Shown: one piece after another, positions 1 to 6,864 of the stretch
Layout of the letters: every line of letters begins with the position of its first letter
Numbering within the stretch: position 1 is the first letter of the stretch
From: Amycolatopsis rubida
GTDB lineage: Bacteria; Actinomycetota; Actinomycetes; Mycobacteriales; Pseudonocardiaceae
Direction: 5' to 3'
Assembly: GCF_900115345.1 (NCBI RefSeq)
Contig: NZ_FOWC01000001.1
Coordinates: 744,001 to 808,000, forward strand
Length of the DNA: 64,000 nt
Notes under the pieces: generated by a model
Database searches by the model: none
What the model was told of the DNA's origin: nothing
Seen by the model: only the letters and a program-made list of their open reading frames with translations
Position numbers and translations under genes: made by a program

Positions 1-328
1 GTCCTTCCACCGAGGACAGGTCGAGCGCCACGACGACCGCGCCCCGGCACAGGTCGAACAGCTGGCCGAGGATGTCTCCCAAGGCCGGCGCGTCAGCCAG
101 TTCCGCCGCGGTGATGCGGTGCGGGTTGCGCCGGTTCGCGTCCGCGGCGACGACCGTCGCGAACTCGCCGAGGAACGTCCCGTCCCCGCGGAACCGGATC
201 GCGGCGACCTCCAGGACACGGCCGGTGTGCAGTCCGGTCGTCTTCACGTCGAGTGCGGTGAATTCCGTGTCGCGCGCGGGCACCTGCCCGGTCGAGGACA
301 GGGACAGTCGTTCGATCAGCTCGGCCAT
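1..328 (-). CDS. DnaQ/DEDDh exonuclease-like protein, 3' truncated by window edge
   Basis: N-terminal 109 residues of a protein that runs off the left edge. After a short leader the text reads like the first motif of RNase T/DNA polymerase III epsilon-type 3'-5' exonucleases (ALDVKTTGLHTG, residues 25-36), followed by the usual hydrophobic strand and FLGEFATVV. The family signature is D-x-E; here it is D27-V-K29, so the second metal-binding acid is replaced by Lys. The fold call is supported, but catalytic activity is doubtful. It may be an inactive exonuclease domain or a divergent one. The ATG at 326-328 is the first plausible start. The rest of the gene is needed to see motifs II and III. 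Confidence 0.6.
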   Translation of the reverse strand, partial: MAELIERLSLSSTGQVPARDTEFTALDVKTTGLHTGRVLEVAAIRFRGDGTFLGEFATVVAADANRRNPHRITAAELADAPALGDILGQLFDLCRGAVVVALDLSSVEG

Positions 329-531
329 CGTGGATGCGCTTTCTCCTGGACAGTTCCCCTGACCATCGCGAGAAGCCGGCGAATCGTCACAGGCCGGACG
401 GAAAACGCTGTCTTTGTGACAGATCCGTGACTCTTTCTTGGCTCTGGACAATCTGGCCGCCCTGCCGCGTAACACTTGCCATCGTTTTTGCGAACACCAT
501 TCGGCACCCGCCTCAGGAAGAGGAATTCCGA

Positions 532-1347
532 ATGCACTCCACGCCCGCGCCGCCGTCGCGGCCCAAGCTGAAGCCCCCGACCTGGCTGGCGGTCGTCCTC
601 AGCGTCTTCGCGGTTCTCTTCATTCTCGGCGCGGTTTTCGGAAAGCCGGCACCGACGCCGAAGCCGGTCGCCGCACCAGCCGCCTCGTTCCCGACCTCGG
701 CTCCGGCAACCACGTCGGCCAGCCCGGTGCCGGTGACCTACACCGTGGACAAAATCACCGACGCGGCCAATGTCGAATTGACCGGTTCCGACGGCAGCCA
801 TCGCACCGTGCACATCCTCGGCATCGAGGTGGCGACCGGAAACAACTGCTACGCAAGTGAAACGACTGTCTGGGCCAACAACAAGCTTGCCAGTACGGCG
901 GTGAAGATCACCACGGACACCACTGACGGCGTCGCATTGGCCTTGAGCGACGGCACCGACTACGCGACCGCGGCGCTCTCGGCCGGATACGCCCGGCTGT
1001 CCGGCAATGTCGTCTCCGATTCGCTGCGCAACGCGGCGGACACGGCCCAGCAAGCTGCGACCGGAGTGTGGGCGGAACCGTGCAAAGGCATGATCACTGC
1101 GCCGACGCCGGTGCCGACTTTTACTCCGCAGAAGGAAACGCCCGCTCCTCCGCCGCCGCCGCGCACGTCTGAACAAGCCGCCCCGCCACCGGTCGAGGAC
1201 GAGCCGGAACCTGAGCAGCCGAGCAATGTGTATTACAAGAACTGTGCGGCAGCGAAAGCTGCACACGCGGCTCCGCTCCACCGCGGCGAACCGGGCTACC
1301 GTCCCGGACTGGACCGCGACGGCGACGGCGTGGCCTGCGAGCGGTAA
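532..1347 (+). CDS. Membrane-anchored thermonuclease-like protein with C-terminal excalibur domain
   Basis: Predicted 271-residue cell-surface protein. Residues 20-38 form one hydrophobic segment (signal anchor), followed by a Pro/Ala/Thr linker. Residues 65-185 have the strand pattern of a staphylococcal-nuclease-like domain (YTVDKITDAANVEL, HILGIEV). A Pro-rich linker precedes a C-terminal excalibur calcium-binding motif (YYKNCAAAKAA to DRDGDGVACE). SNase-like plus excalibur is a recurrent actinobacterial surface-nuclease architecture. I do not see the full Arg/Glu catalytic set of thermonuclease, so activity is uncertain. The start at 532 was chosen because a GGAAGAGGAA ribosome site lies just upstream; upstream in-frame codons lack one. 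Confidence 0.75.
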   Translation: MHSTPAPPSRPKLKPPTWLAVVLSVFAVLFILGAVFGKPAPTPKPVAAPAASFPTSAPATTSASPVPVTYTVDKITDAANVELTGSDGSHRTVHILGIEVATGNNCYASETTVWANNKLASTAVKITTDTTDGVALALSDGTDYATAALSAGYARLSGNVVSDSLRNAADTAQQAATGVWAEPCKGMITAPTPVPTFTPQKETPAPPPPPRTSEQAAPPPVEDEPEPEQPSNVYYKNCAAAKAAHAAPLHRGEPGYRPGLDRDGDGVACER

Positions 1348-1408
1348 CTCCTGGTGTCCTGCGGCACCACCGGCAGACGAACCGCCGCACAGCCCGTAAC
1401 CTGGAGAT

Positions 1409-2035
1409 ATGCCGATCCAGGTGCTGCTAGTAGACGACCACGAACTCGTCCGGCGGGGCCTGCGCGACCTGCTCAGCGACGAGGCCGACCTGGAAGTGGT
1501 CGCCGAGGCCGGGAGCGTCGAGGAGGCGCTCGCGGTGGCCATGCACGTCGAGCCGGACGTCGCGGTCGTCGATGTTCGGCTCGGGGACGGCGACGGCATC
1601 ACGCTCTGCCGCGAGCTGCGGTCCAAACCGAATCCGCCGGCCTGCCTCATGCTCACCGCGTTCGACGACGAGGAAGCCATGGTCGGCGCGATCATGGCGG
1701 GTGCTTCGGGCTATCTGCTCAAGCAGGTTCGCGGCCAGGACGTAGTGAACGCGGTCCGCGAGGTCGCCGCCGGCCGGTCGCTGCTCGACCCGGTCAGCAC
1801 CGCTCGTGTGCTCGACAAACTGCGCCATCCACCGACCGACGAGCTGGCCGCCCTCACCGACCGCGAGCGCGACGTCCTGGAGCTGATCGGACAGGGACTG
1901 TCGAACCGCGAAATCGCCGAACGTCTTTTCCTCGCCGAGAAAACGGTGAAGAACTACGTGACGTCCGTGCTCGCGAAGCTCGGCATGCAGCGCCGCACCC
2001 AGGCCGCGGCGTGGATTGCCCGGCGCGGCAAGTGA
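1409..2035 (+). CDS. devR: DevR/DosR-like NarL-family response regulator
   Basis: Predicted 208-residue response regulator: receiver (residues 1-120; D9, D10, phospho-acceptor D55, T83, K105) and LuxR-type helix-turn-helix (148-205). The C-terminal run LAEKTVKNYV followed by LAKLGM-RRTQAA closely resembles M. tuberculosis DosR, including the DNA-contacting Lys/Lys/Asn (here K178, K181, N182). From family knowledge it should bind a GGGAC-N4-GTCCC palindrome, and such a site lies upstream of cydA at 13613-13626. No kinase is adjacent. The likely partner is the single-GAF kinase at 5613-6794, beyond the WYL/epoxide hydrolase pair. The symbol is by similarity only. ATG 1409 follows a GGAGAT ribosome site. 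Confidence 0.85.
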   Translation: MPIQVLLVDDHELVRRGLRDLLSDEADLEVVAEAGSVEEALAVAMHVEPDVAVVDVRLGDGDGITLCRELRSKPNPPACLMLTAFDDEEAMVGAIMAGASGYLLKQVRGQDVVNAVREVAAGRSLLDPVSTARVLDKLRHPPTDELAALTDRERDVLELIGQGLSNREIAERLFLAEKTVKNYVTSVLAKLGMQRRTQAAAWIARRGK

Positions 2036-2036
2036 A

Positions 2037-2993
2037 TCAGCTGCCCGCGACGGCGCGGCCGTAGCGTTCGGACAGCTGTTGCAGCCGCGAGATCAGCTCC
2101 GGCGGCGATTCGACGGTGAAGTCCATCATTAGCATTCCAATGTAGACAGCCACGGTGTCCAAACTGTCCGCGCCGGTGACGAGCACGCAGTGGTGTTCGT
2201 CGATGGGTTCGACGACGCCGACCGTCGGATTGATCCGAGCCAGCACCTGGTCCGCCGGGGCGTCGATGCGCAGGCGCGCGTGCACGAGCCAGCCGCTCGC
2301 CGCGATCGTGCGCATCGCGAAGGCGGTGTAATCCCCGCCGGGCAGGGGATTCGGCTCGAACCGGCGACGGGTCGGCATCCGCGGCTGCATCAGGTCGACG
2401 CGGTAAGTCGCCCAGTCGCCGTCCCGCGGGTCGCGAGCGACCAGGTACCACCGCCGTTGCCAGCTCAGCAACCGGTACGGCTCGACCAGCCGCAACTCGT
2501 CCGCGTAGGCGAACCGGAGCCATTCGACGTGCCGGATCGCCCGCGCGACCTCCTGCAGCACGCCACCGTCGACCTCCGGATCGGGCGCATCGGTGCCAGT
2601 GTTCTCCGGACCGCGGTCGATGGTCGAGCGCAGGGCGGCGACCGTCGGACGCAGTCTCGACGGCAGGACCCGTTCGAGCTTCGCGAGCGCTCGCGTGCCG
2701 GCCTCCTCGATCCCGGAGACGCCCGCCGCGGCCCGCAGCCCGACGGCGACCGCCACCGCCTCCTCGTCGTCCAGCAGGAGCGGCGGCAGCTTCCCGCCCG
2801 AGCCGAGCCGGTAGCCGCCGACGTTCCCGCGCGTCGCCTCGACGGGATAACCCAGGTCACGCAGCCGTTCGACGTCGTTCCGGATCGTGCGGGCCGAAAC
2901 GCCCAGGCGCTCCGACAGTTCCCTGCCGCTCCGCCCAGCGGCGGTCTGCAGGAGAGCGAGAAGCGCCAGCAACCGCGCCGTCGGATCGGCCAT
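2037..2993 (-). CDS. WYL-domain transcriptional regulator with DeoR-type HTH
   Basis: Predicted 318-residue YafY-type regulator. Residues 5-60 form a winged helix-turn-helix (GRELSERLGVSARTIRNDVE), followed by a GGYRLGSGGKLPPLLLDDEEA linker and a WYL ligand-binding domain (about 150-240, with RHVEWLRFAYAD and VEPYRLLSWQRRWYLVARD) and a C-terminal WCX-type region. Such proteins sense small ligands or nucleic acid and repress adjacent genes. It is divergent from the epoxide hydrolase gene with 59 bp between starts, and the gap holds a nested palindrome (3008-3034). It therefore probably autoregulates and controls the hydrolase. Its stop is 2 bp from the end of the DevR-like gene, so the two are convergent. 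Confidence 0.9.
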   Translation of the reverse strand: MADPTARLLALLALLQTAAGRSGRELSERLGVSARTIRNDVERLRDLGYPVEATRGNVGGYRLGSGGKLPPLLLDDEEAVAVAVGLRAAAGVSGIEEAGTRALAKLERVLPSRLRPTVAALRSTIDRGPENTGTDAPDPEVDGGVLQEVARAIRHVEWLRFAYADELRLVEPYRLLSWQRRWYLVARDPRDGDWATYRVDLMQPRMPTRRRFEPNPLPGGDYTAFAMRTIAASGWLVHARLRIDAPADQVLARINPTVGVVEPIDEHHCVLVTGADSLDTVAVYIGMLMMDFTVESPPELISRLQQLSERYGRAVAGS

Positions 2994-3007
2994 CGAAACT
3001 CCCTGTT

Positions 3008-3034
3008 CTATTAGGAACTAATCCTACCTAATAG
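3008..3034. promoter_or_regulatory. Nested palindromic operator between WYL regulator and epoxide hydrolase
   Basis: A perfect outer inverted repeat CTATTAGG (3008-3015) / CCTAATAG (3027-3034) encloses a second perfect repeat TAGGA (3012-3016) / TCCTA (3022-3026). It occupies nearly half of the 59 bp between divergent starts and is strikingly AT-rich for this genome. It is the obvious binding site for the WYL regulator; this is inferred from position and symmetry, not shown. Confidence 0.75.
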
Positions 3035-3052
3035 CCTCCTAGTGTTCTTCTC

Positions 3053-4192
3053 ATGACGAACGCGACCGCCTCCCTCGCCCTCCGCCCCTTCACCGTCGAG
3101 ATCACCGACGCCGAACTCGCGGACCTGCACGACCGCCTCGCCCGCACCCGCCTGCCGCAGCCGTCGCCGACCGACGACTGGGACGCCGGCACCCCGAACG
3201 CCTACCTGCGGACAGCGCTCGAAGCGTGGCGGGCCTTCGACTGGCGCGCCGCCGAAGCGCGGATCAACTCCGTCCCGCACTTCACCACCGAGATCGACGG
3301 CCAGACGTTCCACTTCATCCACCTCCGCTCCGCCCACCCCGGCGCGACACCGCTGCTGCTCGCGCACACCTACCCCGGCTCGTCGGTCGATTACTTAGAT
3401 CTGATCGACCGCCTCGTCGACCCGGTCGCGCACGGCGGCCGCGCCGAGGACGCCTTCGACGTCGTCATCCCCGACGCGCCCGGCTACGGCTTCTCCCAGC
3501 CCGTCGCCGAGCCGGGCTGGACAGTCGCCCGCGTCGCCGCCGCGTACGACCGCTTGATGCGCGGCCTCGGGTACGGCAGCTACGGGATCCACGGCTCGGA
3601 CAACGGCGCGATGGTCGCCAGGGAACTAGGCCTGCTGAACCCGGACGGTTTCCTCGGCCTGCACGTTCTGCAGCTGTTCTCGTTCCCCTCCGGCGACCCG
3701 GCGGAGTTCGAACGCCTCGAACCGGCCGACCACGCCGGCCTCGCGCACATGCAATGGTTTCAATCAGTCGGTGGCTACAACACGATGAACGCCTCGCGCC
3801 CGCAGACGGTTTCCGTTGGCCTCAGCGACTCCCCGATCGGATTACTCGCCTACAGCGAGCTGTTCAACTCCTTCGGCAACGGGACCTCGCTCGTGCCGCT
3901 GGAAACGATCCTGCTGGAGGTGAGCGTGAACTGGTTCGCCAACGCCGCTTCCGGGATGAGCCGCAGCTACCTGGAGAACGCCCGCGCGCAGGCCGAGCCG
4001 CGGGTGAGCGACGCGCGCACCGGGGTGGCGGTGTTCAAGGACGACTTCCAGACCATCAGAACCTTCGCCGAACGCGACAACACCACCATCGTGCACTGGA
4101 GCCGCTTCGAGGAAGGCGGACACTTCGCGGCGATGGAACGCCCCGGCCTCCTCGCCGGCGATATTCGCGCTTTCTTCGCTAACCGCGACTGA
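3053..4192 (+). CDS. Epoxide hydrolase family alpha/beta hydrolase
   Basis: Predicted 379-residue hydrolase with an N-terminal EHN lid region (residues 10-110: FTVEITDAELADLHDRL, and a DW/YLR/W pattern) and an alpha/beta fold. The nucleophile elbow GIHGSDNGAM gives Asp183, as in true epoxide hydrolases, and the catalytic His lies in EEGGHFAAMERP near the C-terminus. The oxyanion motif, normally HGWPGS, reads HTYPGS, so the HG pair is altered. The reaction would be epoxide to vicinal diol; the substrate is unknown. It is slightly shorter than many EHN hydrolases. It is transcribed divergently from the WYL regulator and probably controlled by it through the 3008-3034 palindrome. An intrinsic-type hairpin follows at 4214-4243. 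Confidence 0.88.
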   Translation: MTNATASLALRPFTVEITDAELADLHDRLARTRLPQPSPTDDWDAGTPNAYLRTALEAWRAFDWRAAEARINSVPHFTTEIDGQTFHFIHLRSAHPGATPLLLAHTYPGSSVDYLDLIDRLVDPVAHGGRAEDAFDVVIPDAPGYGFSQPVAEPGWTVARVAAAYDRLMRGLGYGSYGIHGSDNGAMVARELGLLNPDGFLGLHVLQLFSFPSGDPAEFERLEPADHAGLAHMQWFQSVGGYNTMNASRPQTVSVGLSDSPIGLLAYSELFNSFGNGTSLVPLETILLEVSVNWFANAASGMSRSYLENARAQAEPRVSDARTGVAVFKDDFQTIRTFAERDNTTIVHWSRFEEGGHFAAMERPGLLAGDIRAFFANRD

Positions 4193-4213
4193 CCCCTGCT
4201 GAATCCGCGTCCC

Positions 4214-4243
4214 AACCCCGCCCGCGTTGCTGCGGACGGGGTT
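4214..4243 (+). terminator. Hairpin terminator after epoxide hydrolase
   Basis: Arms of 12 bases (4214-4225 and 4232-4243) pair with one mismatch around a 6-base loop, 22 bp after the stop codon. There is no strong T-run, which is usual for high-GC actinobacteria. Confidence 0.65.
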
Positions 4244-4285
4244 CTCGGCATCCAGGACAGAGCTGTGGGTAGCCGACTTGCGTGG

Positions 4286-4306
4286 ATTGGTTCACCCAAT
4301 TGAGTG
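4286..4306. promoter_or_regulatory. Overlapping palindromes upstream of a tiny reading frame
   Basis: ATTGG (4286-4290) and CCAAT (4296-4300) form a perfect inverted repeat. It overlaps a near-perfect 14 bp palindrome centred on CAATTG (4293-4306). About 80 bp downstream a good AGGAAGGAG ribosome site precedes ATG 4387, but that frame ends after five codons (4402-4404). This could be a regulated leader or the remnant start of a dead gene; I cannot tell which. Confidence 0.35.
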
Positions 4307-4404
4307 CCGAATGGATGTTCGATTCTTCGCTACCATGGGGAACAGCTCGGTGGCAGACGAGAGAATTCGAGGAAGGAGCGTGTTCGATGACTCGTGAAGG
4401 CTGA

Positions 4405-5610
4405 ATCTCTTGGTGCGCAGTGTGTTCACAGCGGTGGGTTCACAGCGGTGGGTTCACAGCGGCGCGAGGTTGATGCAGCGTGTTTGCTGCGAGCGATTCG
4501 GGACGAACGCGATTCAGGGCAACGATTCAGGGCAACGCAGAGGCAGCACGTTCACTGCGATCCAAGGCGGCGGGTTCGAGGCGACGGTGGCGTAGCGACG
4601 GGTTCGAGGCGGCAATCCCGAAATGGCACAAGGCCAACGTGGCGCTGTTTCACGACACTAGGTCGCCGCAACGCGGGGTCGACGACACAGTGCAGAACGA
4701 AGCAATGCCACGCGGCTGACGTGACGAGTCCGATGCAATGTCAGCTTGATGCGATGCGGTTACCGCGACGTGCGCGCGGCACGGTAACTGCCGCTTCGGC
4801 TCGCGGCTGAGTGGGCTATTGCCTTGCATGCCATGGCAATGCTGTTACCGCGGTCGGTGTAACGCGAAGTGTTGCGGCACGGCGGCGTTGCGGCACGGCG
4901 GCGTTGCGGCACGGCGGCGTCGCGGCACGGCGGCGTTGCGACGTTGCGGCACGGCGGCGTTGCGGCGGCGTTGCGACGTTGCGGCACGGCGGCGTTGCGA
5001 CCTAGCGGCAGCGTTTAGACGTTGCGGCGGTGCGGCGGCGGCATCGGCGATGCGGTTTCGCGATGCGGCATCGGCGCAGCGTCGTCGCAAACGTGGCGGT
5101 GTCGCAGTGCGGTCGCGTGGCGGAGGCGCGGCGCAATGCGGCGGCATCGCGCTGTGGCTGTGGCGTGGCGACGGCGCGGGGCGACGGCGCAGCTCAGTGT
5201 GGCGTGGCCGCGGCGTCGTGGTGTGGTGTTACGGCGTCGCAGCACAGTGCGGCGTCGCGGCGTCGCGGCGGCACAGTGCGGCGACGTCGGCAGTGCGGTC
5301 GCATCCCGCTGCGGCGGCGCGGCACAGTCGCGTCGGCGACGATGCGGCGGCGTCGCCGTGGCACAGTGCGGTGCGGCGGCGTGCGCCACTGCGCAATGTG
5401 GTCGCGTCGCAGCGCGGCATCATCGCACTACCACTGCGGCCTCGTCGTGGCGGAAGTCCCGTCACCACTGCAATGAGAGCCGTCGCGCCGCAGTATCAAC
5501 GTTGCGGCATGGCCGTCTTACCGTCGCTCACCGCGACGCGCTTGGACTGCATCACTCGCCACCACAACGCAGCTACCGAAACCCTTGCGCAGCACCACGA
5601 CCACCGAAAC
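4405..5610 (+). repeat. 1.2 kb G-rich, micro-duplicated low-complexity tract without a gene
   Basis: No credible gene lies here. The tract is a chain of small direct duplications: a 14-base unit repeated at 4434-4461, a 13-base unit GATTCAGGGCAAC at 4511-4523 and 4524-4536, a 16-base unit four times at 4871-4934, then degenerate GCGGCG/GTTGCG/GTCGCG words to about 5440. The + strand is visibly richer in G than C. Long open frames exist in several phases only because stop codons are rare in such sequence; none has a family match or normal codon bias. It separates the epoxide hydrolase from the histidine kinase. Repeated slippage in sequence with little selective constraint would explain it; a structured RNA is possible but unsupported. 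Confidence 0.75.
4871..4934 (+). repeat. Four tandem 16-bp repeats (GTTGCGGCACGGCGGC)
   Basis: Units at 4871, 4887, 4903 and 4919 are identical except one base in the fourth. A fifth full copy starts at 4943 after an 8-base partial unit, and partial copies continue to about 5005. This is the most regular part of the 1.2 kb low-complexity tract. Confidence 0.9.
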
Positions 5611-5612
5611 GC

Positions 5613-6794
5613 TCACTCAAGCGGCAGATCAAACGCGACCAAAGTCCCCAAACTCGGCGAAGAATTGAGGAAAAACCGGCCACCAGCGGCATCAGCACGT
5701 TCGGCCAGATGCCGCAGCCCCCGGGTCGCGACCCCTTGCGGCACCCCGGATCCGTTGTCGCGCACGCGAAGCTTCACGCCCTCGGCGTCGCGGGTCAGCG
5801 TCACGCGGGTCTCGCTTGCGCCGGAGTGGCGGACCACATTGGACAGTGCCTCGCGCAGTGCGGCGCGGATGTGGTCGGCCCGCTCGGCCGGGATGTCGGC
5901 GAACTCGCCCGACAGCTCCAGGGTCGGCGGATACCCGAGCAGCTCGCCTGCGATGCGCACTTCGCCGCGCGCGGATTCGGCGAGGTCGGTCGGGGCTCCC
6001 GGGTCGTGGCGTGGCTCCGGCGAGCGCAGTGCGCGCACGGTGCCGCGGATTTCCTCGATGGTCTGGTCCAGCTGGTCGATCGCGTCGGACAGCCGGGCCC
6101 CATCGGCCTGGGCGAAGCGTTTGCGCATGTTGCGGCGGACCCGGTCCAGCTGCATGCCGGTGCCGTAGAGCCGTTGCACGATCACGTCGTGCAGCTCGCG
6201 GGCGATGCGTTCGCGCTCTTGGTAGAGGGTCACGCGATGCCGCGCGTTCGCGCCCTCCGCCAGCGCGAGCACCACCCCGGCCTGCGCCGCGAACGCCGCG
6301 AGCATCTCGACCGTGCCCGCGGAAAACGGCTCGCGACCTTGCCGTCGGTACACGGTGAGCGCGCCAAGCACTCGCCCGCCGGAGCCGAACGGCGCGGCCG
6401 CGAACGGTCCGTACCCGCGCAGTTCGTCCGGCACGTACGGTGCCGTGCGCGGATCGACGATGAAGTCCTCCGCCGCGATCGGCTCGCTGCCGCGCGCGAC
6501 CTGGCCTGCCGCGGAATCCATTTCGAGCGTCAGCCCGCGCAGCTCGCCGACCGGGCCGCCTTCACCGTCGCCCGTCGGCACCTCGGCGAGAAAGCCGTCG
6601 ACCCCATACGCCGCCTCGACCACGACGCGCCCGTCATCGGCACTGACCATCGCCAGGCCGAGGTCGGCGTCCGCCAGTTCGACGGCTCTGGCCACGACTG
6701 TTTCCAGCACCCCCTCCGGTTCGTCCCCGGACAGCGCGGTGCTGGTGATCTCCGTGGCCGCGGAAAGGGCACGCGCGGCGAGTGTCGGGTCCAT
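5613..6794 (-). CDS. devS: DevS-like sensor histidine kinase with a single GAF domain
   Basis: Predicted 393-residue soluble kinase: GAF domain (about 25-180), HisKA_3 dimerization segment with phospho-acceptor H202 (RERIARELHDVIVQRLYGTG), and an HATPase_c domain (VRHSGA, RVRDNGSGV, GLRHLAERA). The arrangement and the ERIARELHDVIVQRL box resemble the actinobacterial DevS/DosT redox and gas sensors, but those have two GAF domains and are near 580 residues, so one GAF is missing. No transmembrane segment was seen. A heme ligand cannot be assigned by eye. The likely partner is the DevR-like regulator at 1409-2035. It lies downstream of cydDC on the same strand with 70 bp between. ATG 6794 is preceded by CGGAG. 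Confidence 0.85.
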   Translation of the reverse strand: MDPTLAARALSAATEITSTALSGDEPEGVLETVVARAVELADADLGLAMVSADDGRVVVEAAYGVDGFLAEVPTGDGEGGPVGELRGLTLEMDSAAGQVARGSEPIAAEDFIVDPRTAPYVPDELRGYGPFAAAPFGSGGRVLGALTVYRRQGREPFSAGTVEMLAAFAAQAGVVLALAEGANARHRVTLYQERERIARELHDVIVQRLYGTGMQLDRVRRNMRKRFAQADGARLSDAIDQLDQTIEEIRGTVRALRSPEPRHDPGAPTDLAESARGEVRIAGELLGYPPTLELSGEFADIPAERADHIRAALREALSNVVRHSGASETRVTLTRDAEGVKLRVRDNGSGVPQGVATRGLRHLAERADAAGGRFFLNSSPSLGTLVAFDLPLE

Positions 6795-6864
6795 GAGCAA
6801 CTCCGACCTTAGCGCGGAGCCCTGCCCCAGACCCGAAATCGTGACCGTCACCAACAACCCCCCG

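Noticed and set aside
5022..6812. Long plus-strand frame across the repeat tract and the histidine kinase
   Set aside because: It is open because of GC-rich sequence, lies antisense to a clear kinase and is built from repeat words.
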